Below, one piece after another: positions 19,125 through 33,414 of a DNA stretch of 64,000 nucleotides. Origin of the DNA: Blastocystis sp. Blastoise (lineage: Eukaryota > Sar > Bigyra > Opalinata > Blastocystidae). Position 1 is the first letter of the stretch. Each line of letters opens with the position of its first letter. Location of the stretch: the NCBI GenBank assembly GCA_039096225.1, contig JBBPEB010000009.1, positions 1,019,001-1,083,000 of the forward strand, in the 5' to 3' direction. The translations under genes were made by a program, and so were the position numbers. Below the pieces are notes generated by a model. The model was not told where the DNA came from. It saw only the letters and a list, made by a program, of their open reading frames with translations, and did no database searches.

Positions 19125-22041
19125 TATCTGTAACAATAATTGTATCTATATATGAATTAGTATCATATTTACATCGAAGAATAGAAGTATTAGGGTAATA
19201 AACATAATCATAATAATAAGAATGTTCATATTCTATAGAAATAAAATAGTAATAAATATGAATAGAATTAATAATCTTATTAACATACCACCTAAACTGA
19301 CAATACTTGAGGATGGAAAGTTATTATTACTCATATATGTACAAAATAGTTTTATAAAAGAACTATACCATTCTATATTACCTTCTTCATCACCTTTTTT
19401 ATCTATATATACACATATTACATAATAAAAATAATTATTACATATATATAAGATGATGTATAAATATGCATTATTTATAATATAAAATATAATTATTATT
19501 ATATACAAAACCTGATAGTTTTTAATTGAGGAAAATTATCCATGGTATAAAGTTTGAAAAAATTATCATCCAATATATCATTAATTCCTAAATTAATATT
19601 CATAAAAATATATTAGAATGAAATATATAATATACTGTAACTAAAATAGTATATGTTTAATAAATATATACGAATAACTAATTGAGTTGTATTATGGAAA
19701 CAACCTTTAGGAATTAATTGACTTTTAAAACTCATATAACGATCTAATAATAATAGTTAATGTTAATTAAATAAATTATTATGATATATAATAATTATAT
19801 ATATATATATATAATTACAATTTATATCAACGATAGAAGCTTTAGGAATTAGTTTCTCTAGTATATCTTCATGTGTAGAAAAATATTCAAAGGATAAATC
19901 TTCAGTATTTCTCAATGCTATGTATATATTTATATATTTTATAATATAATATACAATCAATCGTTAATTTATGAATAGTATTAAACTTATTATTCTTAAA
20001 AAGAGTTGACATCCATTCTAAACATTCTATATTCATATTCTTATCAACTATAGATATTAATAATAGCAATAACATATATATATATAATATACATGAAATA
20101 GTTAAATTATTCAAATGTTGTAATACACTATTATTTAAGAATCTTTCTTATGAATTTCTTTTATCAATTTCATCTAGATTATTATCTATAAATGAATAAA
20201 TATTATTATTATTATTATATGTTAACTATATATCTATTAAATATATTAATAAATACTCTTGAGTGTTATATTTAAACTATCAATATTTTGCTTATAGTTT
20301 CCAATAGAATCTAATATTTTGATATTTTCTGAATGAAAAGATTTAACTTGAGAGAATATAAGGTGTAGATTATAAATATAAAAAATATACTAGAAAAAAT
20401 ATACTAAAAAAATATAGAAATATTTCATACTAGAGAATTTATCAAAGGAAATGAGATTTCTCTCTAATAGTTCATTTAAATGAGGAAAATAATTCAAGTC
20501 ATCTATATAAAAAGTAATATGAATATTATTAATTATATAGATAAAACTATGATCATAAATGTATAAATAAAATACCTATATCTATATCAATTATATCAAT
20601 ATGAATTGAATGAGTATAAGCTAAATCATCTAAACGAGGAACTAGTATTTCTTTTTGATTAGTATTAACATAACGTATACGAATAGTATCAATCATAGAT
20701 ATTACATTAACAGGAAATAGAGACTTAAAATTATCAGTAGCTATGTCTAAAACAATAGCTCATTGATTACTATATAAATATACTTATTTTAATATTGTAA
20801 TTAATAATATGCAATTCTGGGAAGCATTCTCTCTCTATTAAAGATAATTGGAAAGATTCTATATATATATAATATTAAATCACATATATATATAAATATT
20901 AAACTATATATATATATACCATCATCATAATCATTATATATAATTTCAGTAACATTTGGAAATACATGAGTTGTCATTACTTTGTTAAATAGATTCTCAT
21001 CAATTTGTTTAGTTACTTTTTGAACTATATAGAATAATAATATTGATAATTATTATTATTAAAAAATAATACCCTCCACAATATTTAATACAGTTGAAGA
21101 ATCAAAAAGTCCTTTTTCAAATAATTTCACAAAAACCATAGAATCATATTGAAAATCGCAATCTAAAATAAATAATATTGTTAATTATATTTATTATATA
21201 TATTTATTTACATTTAATTAAAATGATTTTGGAAATACACAAATAGGAAGGAAGAAGTAATAATTGAGCAATACCATATTCTGAAGATACTACATTAATA
21301 CTATTTAATATATATTAGTATAAATGCATAATGTAAAATAATATTATTATTTACAAGAATGTTTTATCATTTGTTTTATCTATATATAATAATAATAAAT
21401 TAAAGAATATATATATATATACCATCATATTTAATACTGACTTCATCTCTTAATGTATACTTATCTTTTGTTTCACTTATTTCTACATTCGAATAATCAT
21501 TTGTATATATTGCTTCATTAACTATATATTTATATAATTTAGGTAATTCATTCTTTTCTCTTTTTTCATAATAGGAGTCAATCAATATATCAGAATAATA
21601 TATTTTATTAAGATCTAAAGAAGAAATCTTATTATATTCATTCATATCGGATTTAGTGTAATATTCATAATTTTTAGGATTCTTTATTTCATAATCATAT
21701 TCATTAAATAAGCGATTATATTCCATTATATAATTATCACTATTTGGATTTAATAATAGTTCAGTTCTCTTATAATGTGTTGTTACTATATGTATATTTA
21801 TTATTATAAAATTATATATATACCAATAATTGTTAATTCTTCTAATGAAGGGAATATATTTTTAATATATGCTGGACATATATATTCTGATGGAATATTC
21901 GAGGAATAATCATCTATATATATATTATTGTTTATACTATATTATATATATATACATATAATTTCAACTTTAGTAATATTCATCATTTTAATAAGAAGAG
22001 AATAATATAATAATTCATCTTTTTGTGCTGGAGTTATTAAT

Positions 22042-22083
<42 letters not shown>

Positions 22084-22579
22084 ATTAAAACTTATTTCTT
22101 TCTTTTCAAAATTGAATAATTCCATAGGCATACATTCTTTTATGGTTCTAAAATAACATACAAATACCTCATAATTATTCTCTTTCAAATATTGATAAAA
22201 TAGTTCATTAACATGATATAATAAACCACTCTGAATTTCTTTATCAATTGTAACTGAATATTTAACAAATGTTGCATATATATCATAACTATCTTTCAAA
22301 TTTAATGAAAATATATCCACGTTATCTTCCATTAAAAACTGAATCACTTTGTTCATAGGATAATATGGTATATCTATATAATAACTACCATCATCATATT
22401 TTTCAGAGTGTTTAATGACATCTTGAAAGGGTAATTCAGGATATTTCTCAATAAATTCTTTTGGAATGCATAATTGCGTCTCATCTTGGAATGTAAATAA
22501 ATCTAATAGCTAATAAAGTATCTTATATTGCTATCTAAATACATTTATCATCAATGCAACAAAATTTGCTGGCTGACAT
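18681..22579 (-). pseudogene. BTB-LRR family B copy 4, one nonsense codon
   Basis: The full family layout is present. Exon 1 encodes MSASKFCCIDDK. The BTB-like exon begins LFTFQDETQLCIPK and ends with ...FEKKEISFN. Next come a 40-bp intron GT(AT)18AG (22043-22082), the large exon with YEYYTKSDMNEYN, and a run of single-repeat exons including TTHVFPNVTEI. The final exon ends at 18681. In the exon matching copy 2 exon 14, an in-frame TAA at 20148-20150 replaces a Leu codon kept in copies 2 and 5 (NS-stop-ERFL versus NSLERFL). I found no other break, so it is either a very young pseudogene, a truncated protein or a base error. A long (TA)n array around 19050-19122 sits in one intron. Confidence 0.65.
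19050..19122. repeat. (TA)n microsatellite in an intron of family B copy 4
   Basis: A nearly perfect TA dinucleotide run of about 73 bp between two repeat exons of the minus-strand gene. Confidence 0.85.
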
Positions 22580-25004
22580 TCTATAATTTCAACTAGATAG
22601 ATATACTGATAGCAATAATATTACCTAAATATACACAATTTTGTACAAATAATAAATAATTTATAATAATGTAGAAATAATATACAATAATCTAAACGAA
22701 TTTAAAAAAAAACTCAAAAAAATATATATAAGAAACTATTAACAAAATCTTTCATGAAAATAACTGAAAAATGACGAAGTTAATCTTTTATTTTCATGAT
22801 TTTTAGTATTCAGTCCTTTTCAGATAAATTTCATCTAAGAATACAAAAAAATATTAATCATGAAATACACATTCTTTGAAATTTATTATGGATTATTACG
22901 TTTATATTAGTTTATCTCGTATTCTTCATTACATTTCAGACACAGTCATAAAGTATTATAGTGGGCATAATGGTGATTCTCTTTTTTGTATTGTCGAAAT
23001 TGAGTATTATGACTCCTTCATATATTTGCTGCCATCCTGATGACTCTATTGAAATAAAATCACTACGTATCTAGTACAAATATTTCTTTTTAGTGTAATT
23101 ATTTTGAAATATCTTCAATAATCTGTTTTTATATTTTCTATGATTATTTCTTAACATAAATGGAATTCAATATATGAAAAATATTCATTATAAAAAGAGA
23201 AATACATAGAATGTGATAGAGAATCACTCTAAAAATATCTAGTTTCTTCTTCTAACTATTATAATAGTTAAATATCTTGTTAAATCAAGTTAGTATTCAA
23301 TTATTACAAAAATATATGTTGCAGTATGCATTAAAAACACAAAATAAAAGTATTTCTTTAAATAATATAATGAAAATACTTTTATCATTGCCTATTAATT
23401 ATATAGAATCAAAATATCTATAATAATTTTTTATGATCAATATAAATATTGATATTATTGTTGTTATTGCACTAAGTATTTATGTATGTATCAAATAAAA
23501 GTCACTGTCTTATTATAATTAGATTTTAATAATTTTTAACATTTATACCAGAAATAAGTTTATTCACATATATCTATTATTGATTAAAAATTTATATATT
23601 TATTTCTTATTTATAAATTTATTTTATAACGATATACATTATGATTATATCAGTCAATTATATTTATATATATAATATGTTTTTTTAAATGTAACAAATT
23701 TATATAACATTTTTTTAATTTTTGAACATGATAATTTAAGAGAATATAGTATAAAAATATAAATTTAGTTTTATTATTATTATGTGTATTAAAAAATTGT
23801 ACTACACCAAAACATAATAATTTGCTATTTCTAGATTATTATGATTAAGAATAAAAGTTAATCGAAAAGTTCAAATAATTTTATTTATTATGATATGTTT
23901 TTTAATTACTCTTAAGTACATAAAAATTATATATACAGGATAGTTTTACTAATTATATGTATAAATAGCGTATTAGATATTATTACACATGATTTATTTT
24001 AACATTTTTATTTTATTAATTATAGATGAAAAGAAAGTATTTTTATTTGTTTTATATATTATTTTTCACATGTATACAATAAATAATTATTTATATAATC
24101 TATGTAAAGACAGGTATTCATATGACTATTGCATGAGAAATAATAATAAGAAATAATTCACTATTTCAAAATGTTTTTTTGATTATTTAACAAACAATTA
24201 AAATCATATATATACTAAAACTATTAGTTCAATTATAATTACTACTTCCTTTATTAATACATTAAACAATAGGTTCATTATATATTTATATTATATATTT
24301 TATTATTATTCCATGATGGATCTCTAAGACTGTGTCAAAATAGTTGAATGCTACTAATTGTTAAAGTGTCATTATATAAAATGTTTTTGAGTAATATGAT
24401 TTATTTTTTTTTATTATTTGTCTTTTAAATAATATAGTATAATGAATTATTTATGACAATAATAAAAACTTATATATATATCTATTAACTGTTTTTACAT
24501 ATAATTATAACAAAAATTATATATATATTTATTTTTTAGTGTGAAAATGTGGAATTGAAAGATTAGTGGTATATATTTCATGTTATATTTAAACAATAAT
24601 ACTTAATAATATTTAAAGTTTACTACATCTTATTTGCTAATAAAACTATAAACTTCTAAAAACATTATAAGATATAATATATACAAATGATTTATTAAAA
24701 TAAAAATAATTTAAAAAAAAAATAGAATGGATAAATAAAAATTATTTATAAGTAACATTTAAAATAAAAATAATACAATAATATATATAATAGAATAATA
24801 AAAAAAGATAAAATTAATATTTATAATAAAATTTAAAATATATATGTGAATAATAGAGTTTTCTGTCGTTTATGGAACAATTATAATAACAATAAATTAT
24901 TGTTATTTTCATTAATTCTTTATCTGATTGAATGCTAAGAAAGTGAATTATTTCAATTCTGAATATGATAACATGGAAATTATGGTATTATAGATATACT
25001 ATCT
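22580..25004. other. Longest gene-free stretch of the cluster (2.4 kb)
   Basis: I found no convincing exon on either strand. The segment at 22920-23060 is less AT-rich than its surroundings and lies upstream of family B copy 4, so it may hold promoter or UTR sequence, but no motif is clear. The right part is the 3' flank of the double-TLDc gene. Confidence 0.45.
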
Positions 25005-27662
25005 TTAGATACCAGTATATACTTCAAAATCAATTAAAAAAAATTCATTTCTTTTATCAGGTTGATTAGTATTAACAAAGAAGCTGTTTCCTAATTCAGG
25101 ATAAGGAGAAATATATACTGGGTTTTCTCTACAGAGTAAATCTATTCTACCATTTGTAAATCGATCCTTATCAATTTGAGAATGTAAATATATACCACAA
25201 CAAAATACAAGTTCAAATAATGAATCATTACTTATTAATGCACTATTTAATTTTTCAGGATTAATATTTAATTTCGTGTAATTATGTCCATGAGGATTTG
25301 TTAATGAAAATAAAAAGGCTTTTGAATCTGCTCTCAATCCTGTACCTCCTATATATATAAATATGTATTAATTTAGTCAATATATACTTCTAAGTGGATT
25401 TGCCTTATTTACATGATTCTTTCCCCAACCAACACTAGTATATCCTCCAAATATATACGATTGACCATATTCATCATTTCCTTGTATAATAACTAATGAT
25501 TCTTTCTCATCACATTTTTCATGCCATTTCTTTATACTTCTATTTTCATCAGAACATCTATATATAAATATTATTATTAAAAATAATAGAATATACCTAT
25601 ATAATAATTCCCATTTTTTATCTTCATCAAACCATTTACTTAATTCAATACCCATTTCTTTAGTAATAAGAATTGAATTTGGTAAATATAAATCAGGATT
25701 TGGTATTAATTCATATACTTCATATTCATCAACAATAAAATAATTAGTTTCTTTTGGACCAGCAGTATTTACAAATAAAGATGTATATTGAGGAGTAAGA
25801 TTATGAGAATATACACCAGTTTGTTCATTAATATAACTATCGTTGTTATTATGACAATCATCAGAAATACTTATATCCATAAAATGAGGACCACGATTCT
25901 TATCACAATATAATGCATTATAAGGATCGAGTATATCATATTTAGTAGGAGGAATATCATGCTCATTACTTAATGTAAATAAGAAAGACCCACTATCATA
26001 TTTCCACCCTATATTATATTATACTATTAAACAGATAATAATATTATTATATATACATTTTTCAGTTCTAGATTCCCAATATTGAGTAGTATATCCTCCA
26101 AATATATTAATCTTATTATCATGACCTATATGCTTAATAATAGTAACAGTAGGACATTTATGATCACAGTATTTATGGAATTCACTTGCTCGATATTCAT
26201 GCTCACCTGCTCTATAAACATAAATAATAATAAAAAAAATAGCATACCTAAATAATAATTTCCATTGTTTTTCTTTACCAAGCCACTCATTAAGAACATT
26301 TATATATTCATTATTACCATTTAAAATAATACTATCCATAAAATTTGTATTATTATAAATAATATGTGGAATTCTTATATTATTTATTTGATTATGTAAA
26401 TTAGTAGATTCTAAAGAATTATTTGTTTTTATTTCATTTGAACTATTAGTATCTTTTGCATTATTATTATTTGTATTATTATTCGCAATTTGGTTCACTT
26501 TATTCGCAGTAGATGCTGTTTTTTTAATGTCTTTTACATTATTATTATTGGATATATTATTATTATAATTTGATATATTATTATTATTTAATATATTATT
26601 ATTATTTAATATATTATTATTATTTGATATATTATTATTATTATTTGATATATTATTATTATTATTTGATATATTATTATTATTATTTGATATATTATTA
26701 TTATTATTTGATATATTATTATTATTATTTAATATATTATTATTATTATTTAATACATTACTATTACTTGGTATATTATTATTATTACTAAGATTACTAG
26801 TATTCTTTTTTACTTCATTTATATCTTCTTTCAATTGTTTATTATCATTAATAATTTTATTAATATTATCATTTATATCTTTAAATTGATTCATATCTTT
26901 TTTAATTATAGATATAGAATTCTTCTGACTATCATTTCCATCTTTAATATATTCAATACTATTTTTTATTCGATTAATTTCATTATTTTGTTGTTGAATA
27001 ACTTTCTTCAATTCATCATTATCATTCGAGAGTTTCTGAACTTCATTTATTATTTCATTATTTTGTTGTTGAATAACTTTCTTCAATTCATCATTATCAC
27101 TCAAAACTTTCTGAACTTTATTTATTATTTCGTCATTTTTATTTCTTAACCGAATATTATCTTTAGTTAACTGATCCAATTTTAATAGTACTTGAGACAC
27201 ATTACTAGTTAAAGAATCCATTTTATTGTCTATATTCATGGCTTCCTTTCGTGTATACGTTATATCATCAATAGGACCATTAGAATCATCATTTCCATCA
27301 GAAAAAGTATTCAATTTATTAATTAATTGATCCGGAGGTTCCACTACATAATACTCAAAGTCTTCTTTCAATTCTTCAAGTTCTTTCTTTGATTTTAAAT
27401 CAAGATAAATTGGCTTTCCATTCATATATTCAATAATCAAATCTAAATTTCTATCATTCTTTCCTATATATACAGCATTCTTAGTAGGAATAACTGAGGT
27501 TAACCAGGATTGATAAAAGAAACTATCATTCCAAAGAATCTTAAGTCTTTCTACAGAAAGACTACAACGTAATTTATCGTTATCACCAAAGAAAACAACA
27601 TAACCTTCAACAGTTAAGGAAGAATTAGCAACCAATTTCTCTTTCTCAAGATCACGAACCAT
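25005..27662 (-). CDS. BTB-like, coiled-coil, double-TLDc protein (family A copy 3)
   Basis: Exons 27662-26248, 26211-26057, 26008-25597, 25557-25388 and 25348-25005 sum to 2496 nt (831 residues). Residues ~15-110 are a divergent BTB/T1-like fold (VEGYVVFFGDNDKLRCSL). Then comes a long coiled coil with two near-identical copies of DNDELKKVIQQQNNEI, an Asn-rich linker of repeated NIxNNNNN units, and a first TLDc (KQWKLLFRAGEHEYRASEFH, NIFGGYT, ALYCD...). A second, more divergent TLDc (KKWELLYRCSDENRS, YIFGGYTSVGW) ends FLIDFEVYTGI. Both TLDc domains carry an intron at the same AG^A Arg codon, and each is followed by another shortly after the FGGYT strand. The two TLDc introns are 36 and 39 nt, stop-free and multiples of three. 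The coiled coil suggests oligomerisation. Role is otherwise unknown. Confidence 0.8.
26560..26770 (-). repeat. In-frame 21-bp tandem repeat encoding the Asn-rich linker
   Basis: A coding minisatellite with unit gatatattattattattattt on the plus strand. Read on the minus strand it encodes Asn-Ile-Ser/Leu followed by Asn runs. About eight to ten copies vary by one Asn codon, the kind of change expected from replication slippage. Confidence 0.85.
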
Positions 27663-29620
27663 CTTTTAATTTATTTATTGATGCAAAAAAAATGTGATTG
27701 TTTGTGAAATAATAAAAAATAAGTGGAAATTTTCTTTCTTTCTCGTTTTTATTTTTGTTTTTTTTTCAGTTTTTTTTAAATTTTTTTATTATAATGTGAT
27801 GATTTTATAGATTGATATCAAATATGATATGACTTGATTATTGTAATTATATAAAATAATTTTTTTTTCTGAATTATCAACATAAATTATGTTATGGTAA
27901 GCAATTGTTCGTATATAAGTCAGTTTTTAATATGTATTTATTGATATAGGATACTATTGAATTATTTGATAAAATATAAAAAGTCATTATCAATAATATT
28001 TATTAAATTTCTGATTTTTTTATTACTTAATAAAAGATATGTATTTGATTTTTAATAACATTAACAACGCTGTGAATGAATTCCATAAAGAAAAGAAGAA
28101 TGGATTTACGCTACAAAGAAATATATATATTTCTTTTACCATAGAAAATAGTTGATGCTTTTTAGCTATATGGATTAGTGGAACTATAAGAAATCGTCCT
28201 GTTTCAAATAAATACAAAAATTATTTCAATCACCAAGAAATAACTCAATAATAGGTCATAATATTTATAATTATTACTATTATTTCGGATGCTTGTTATT
28301 AACGTTATTTATAAGTATATTCTATAATTGTTGTTGAATAGATCGTTTGCTGTTATCTTCTTTTCATCGATTGATTTAAATAGTTTATTTGCGTTCATTT
28401 TATATATAAAAGACTTTGTAAGTAAAATAATATTTTTTATTTTCGAATCACACACTTTATTTATATTTTGGCTGATAATCTTCTTATTTTACTATGTATA
28501 CATTTTTGTTTATATTTATAAGATATTTGTAAACTCTTATTTGATATTATTATTTCTCTTGATATGATTATAATACTTTTCTTGTAATTATTAGCATTTT
28601 ATGAATATATTTAATAAATATTTTTATTTATATATATATATTTACTATATATGCTTTTATTCATCGAATAAAATCTTTTCTATAGTCTTCTCATACAATT
28701 ATCTCCCTTTTATTCTATTTCCTACTTATTCATACTCTTTAACTTTTATTAAACAATATTTTATTCTTTATATTCTATATAATAATATATTAGGATTTTT
28801 TTTACTAATCATAATCATGATTATTAGTTATTTATTATCAACATATATTGTTTAAATCTCATTAATATAGTAACAAATACTATGTATAAATAACTAAGAA
28901 TTATGAATAATACATTTATTTTATAATTCTTATGAATAATTAATATTATAGAATTATTTATTGTGAAATAATATTTTAATAATTAAATCATAGATGTGTC
29001 AAATAAAACAATTGTTATCATCATTTATTATTTATTTAATATAATTTTTTTCACTATTATATCTATTTAATTATTTATAAAAAATGAAACCATTCTATAA
29101 ACATGAAACAAATATTAATGAATTTACAAAGTTATATATATCTCATATTTCTATTTGGCACTTATTGTGAAACTGCTTTAAAATATATTTTTTATATAAT
29201 TAAACTACAAATAAAGTTATAATATTGTTACAAAAAAAACTTCTTAATTCTTTCAATATATTAAGATAAATAGATCTCAAAAAAGTTTTCTTTATTGTTA
29301 TATAAAAACTATGTATTATAAAAATAATTATAGTTATCCATACATAGGATATCATTGTCATAAAAATAATTCTGTATAAAGATCTATTTATTTTTTAATG
29401 GAATAATTAAAAATAATAATAATCAATTCATAATAATCACAAATAATACTTTATATATTTTGTATAATTGTTACCATTAATTACATTATATTTAGTCACA
29501 ACTTCTTCAAAAACAAACAGAATAATTCTTTATATATAGAATTAATAAAAATAGTAAAAATAAAAAAAATATATAACAATATAAGAATAAAAACATATAT
29601 ACAGAAAGGAATCCATATAC
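27663..29620. other. Intergenic region with a possible decayed exon
   Basis: This is mostly AT-rich noncoding sequence between the double-TLDc gene and family B copy 5. The stretch 28039-28260 is unusual for a spacer. On the plus strand it starts MYLIFNNINNAVNEFHKEKK and continues in one frame through a single TGA to a Gln-Trp-Arg-containing tail. On the minus strand there is a 64-codon frame. Either could be the remains of an exon, but I recognise no family. T-rich open frames at 28328-28855 look like chance. Confidence 0.35.
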
Positions 29621-31736
29621 TTAGTCAAATAAATAATTCACATGGTTTTCCTGAATAAATGTGGAATCCTTTAATTGTTGTTTATATATATCAGTTTGTA
29701 TACAAATATCATAATCTATATAATATTATTAATTTCAATAACTATATATGCATACATAACCAAATATAGAATTCTTTCAATTTAGGAAATTTTCCTGTAG
29801 TAATAAAATTAATAAGTTTTGACAATTGTTTCTCATCATAAATATCTATAAAAAAGACATTTCACATATATATAAAATTATTAATATACATAAATCTAAA
29901 CTTTTTATATTTTGAGTTTTATTTTCATTTATACATTCAAATAATGTTTCTATCTCATATTTACTTATCGTTTTATCTATATATATAATATAATATATAT
30001 ACACATATACTTTTGGTGCCAATAATTGAATCCATAAATGAATTAGTATCATATTTATATCGAAACATAGAATTTTTGGGATCATAAATATAATCAATAT
30101 CTAAAAAGTCATCTATAAAAATAAAATATATATGAATATGAATAGAATCAATATTATTATTAACATACCACCTAATTGAACAATACTTGAGGATGGAAAG
30201 TTATTATTATTAATATAGTTACAAAATGGTTTTATAAAAGAATTCCACCATTCATCATCATCATCATCAACATCATCATAATGATAATCAGTATCTACAT
30301 AAATATATAATATTTACTAAAAATAATAAACATAATGATAAGATTATACGTTTATATACATGATTTATATTTTAAAGTATTATTAATATTAATATATACC
30401 AAGCTCAATAGTTTTTAATTGAGGGAAATTATTTGTAGTATATAGTTTACAAAAGTTATCATCTGGTATATCCTCAATTCCTAATTAATATTTATAAAAA
30501 ATATTTGGATGAAATATATAACATTCTATAGTTGAGACACTATATATATTTAAAATATATACGTAAATTTAATTGAGTTGTATTATGAAAGCAACCTTTG
30601 CAAATTAATCGATTTATAAAAATCATAGTACAACCTAATAATAATAGTTAAAAATAATTAAATATTATTAATCATAAAATAATTATATATATAAATAATT
30701 ACATTTTATTGTAACAATAGAAGCCTTAGGAATTAATTTGTTTATTATATTTTCATATACAGTTAAATATTCAGAGGATGAGTTTTCATTGATAAGTACT
30801 ATATATATATTCATATGTTTTATAATATAATATACAATCAATCCTTAATTTATGAATAGTTTTAAACTTATTGTCATTAAAGAGAGTTGATATCCAATTT
30901 AAATATTCCATACTAATATTCTTATGAACTATAGACAAAAATATAAAACATAATAAATATTTATATATATATATATAATATACATGAAATCTCTAAATCA
31001 TTCAAATGTTCTACTATATTACTCTTTAAGAATCTTTCTAATGAATTTCCTTTATCAATTTTATTTGGATTGCCATCTATAAATGAATATATATTAGTAT
31101 TAATAAAATGTACTAATAATATATCTATTATATATTAGTGAATACTTTTAAAAATTATATCTATAATATCAATATTTTGCTTATAATTTTCAAAACAATC
31201 TAATTTTTTAATAGTGTCAGAATTGGAATAACCAACTTTATATAATATAAGATATATTATATAAAATAATAAATTTAAAGAACAAAGAATATATATAATA
31301 CTAGAAAGTTTATGAAAGGAAACAAGATTTTTCCCTAATAATTCTTTTAAATGGGGAAAAGAATAAATACAATCATCTATATAAAAACATATAAATACAA
31401 TTAATTAAATAGATTGTATCATAATCTTAAATATATATATATAATACATATATTATATATATATATACCTATTCCATCAATATGAATTGAATGAGTATAA
31501 GCAAAATCATCTAATAGAAGAGCTATTTCCTCATTTTTAGAGGTAATTATTTTTTTTATTCGAATAGTATCAATGATAGATATTAAATTCACTGGAAATA
31601 TAGACTTAAAATTTTCAGTAGCTATATTTAAAATAAATAGTTTATTTATTAATAAATTAATATACTTATTAAAATTTCATAATTGATTATATGTAATTTT
31701 GGGAAACATTCTTTATTTATTAAAGATAATTTGAAA

Positions 31737-31779
<43 letters not shown>

Positions 31780-33414
31780 ATCATAATCATCATATATAAG
31801 TTCAGTAACATTAGAAAATACATGAGTTGTCATTACTTTGTTAAATAGATTCTCATCAATTTCATTTATTAATAGTTTAACTATACAGAATTATAATACT
31901 TATAGTAATAATTCAAAATAAAAATACTCGTGTTAATACTTAATGTAGTTAAAGAATCAAAAACACCTTCTTCAAATAATTTCATAAAAAGCATAGGATC
32001 AATTTGATCATATAAATCTAAAATAAATTAACATATATATATATATATTTACATTTATAAAGAATTACTTTTGAAATACACAAATAGGAAGGAAGAAGTA
32101 ATAATTGAGATATACCATGCTTAGAAGATACTAAATCAATACTATTTAATATATAAAATAAAATATATAATGTAAAATAATATAATTATTTACATGAATG
32201 TTTTATCATTTGTTATATCTATATATAATAATAAAATATATGATTTTATAATATATATACCATCATATTTAATTCTGACTTTATCATCTAATTCATATTC
32301 ATCTTTTGTTTTATTTATTTCTACTTGTGAGTAATCATTTGTATATATAGCTTCATTAACGACACATCTATATAATTTTGGTATTTCATTCTTTTGTCTT
32401 TTTTTATCATAAGATTCAATCAATTTATGTGAATAATATATTTTATTAAGATCTAAAGAAGAAATCTTATTATATTCATTCATCTCTGATTCGTTATAAC
32501 ATTCATATTCTTCAGGATATTCTATTTTATAATTATTTTTAGTAAATAACCGATTATATTCCATTATATATTCATCACTATTTGGATTTAATAATAGTTC
32601 AGTTTTCTTATAATGCGTTCTTACTATATATATACATATATATAATGAAATATATATATATACCAGTTATCTTTAATTCTTCTAAAGAAGGAAATATATC
32701 CTTAATACACGATGGACATATATATTCTAATGGAATATTTGAGGAGTAATCATCTATATATATATATATATAATATATAATATATAATAAATTTACATGT
32801 AATTCTAACTTGAGTAATATTCATCATTTTAATAAGAAGAGAATAATATAATAATTCATCTTTTCGTTGAGGTGTAAATAAGTCTATAAATATATAATAT
32901 AAATATATATACATACTATTCACACCTAGCTCCTTCTCTTCTAAATTGAATAATTCCATAGGTATACGTGATTCTTTGTCTTCACAATAATATCCAGATA
33001 CATCAAAATTATTGTCTTTCAAATAGTTGTAGAATAATTCTTTAATATGAAACAATAAATCACTTTGAATAACGTTATCAATCTTAACTGAATATTCAAT
33101 AAGTGTTTTATATATATCATAACTATCTTTCAAATTTAAACAAGAAATATCTATGTTTTTGTCCATCAAAAAATCAATCACTTTTTTCATACTCAATGAA
33201 GGCATATCAGCATAATAGCTACCATCCTCATATTTCTCAGAGTGTTCAATGATATCATAAAAGGGTAATTGTTGATATTTATCAATAAATTCTTTAGAAA
33301 TCCACAATTGCGTCTCATCCTGGAATGTAAATAAATCTAGAGAATCAAATAAATATTTCTTAATAATATTCAAATACATTTATCTTCAGTTAATTGAAAA
33401 TCACTTGCTGACAT
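29621..33414 (-). CDS. BTB-LRR family B, copy 5 (apparently intact)
   Basis: Same plan as copies 2 and 4. A first exon (33414 down, MSASDFQLTEDK) is followed by a BTB-like exon (LFTFQDETQLWISKEF, YEDGSYYADMPSLSMKK) and a repeat unit ending MMNITQVRITC. Next is a unit with LEYICPSCIKDIFPSLEEL, then the large exon with YECYNESEMNEYN. A microexon (DITNDKTF) precedes a series of single-repeat exons, among them TTHVFSNVTELIYDD and the acidic one at ~30190-30300 (HYDDVDDDDDEWW). The final exon ends ENHVNYLFD at 29621. I checked most exons and found no break, including the NSLERFL site where copy 4 has its stop. Not every junction was summed, so length (about 890-900 residues) is approximate. The CUL3-adaptor role is inference from the BTB domain. 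Confidence 0.7.

Noticed and set aside
22580-25004. A search for transposon or retroelement remnants in the large spacers
   Set aside because: No reverse transcriptase, integrase, transposase motif, terminal repeat or target-site duplication could be seen in this or the other spacers.
28328-28855. Two T-rich open frames of about 80 codons
   Set aside because: Their composition is Phe/Ile/Leu/Tyr with no motif, no splice partner and no match to neighbours, as expected by chance in AT-rich DNA.
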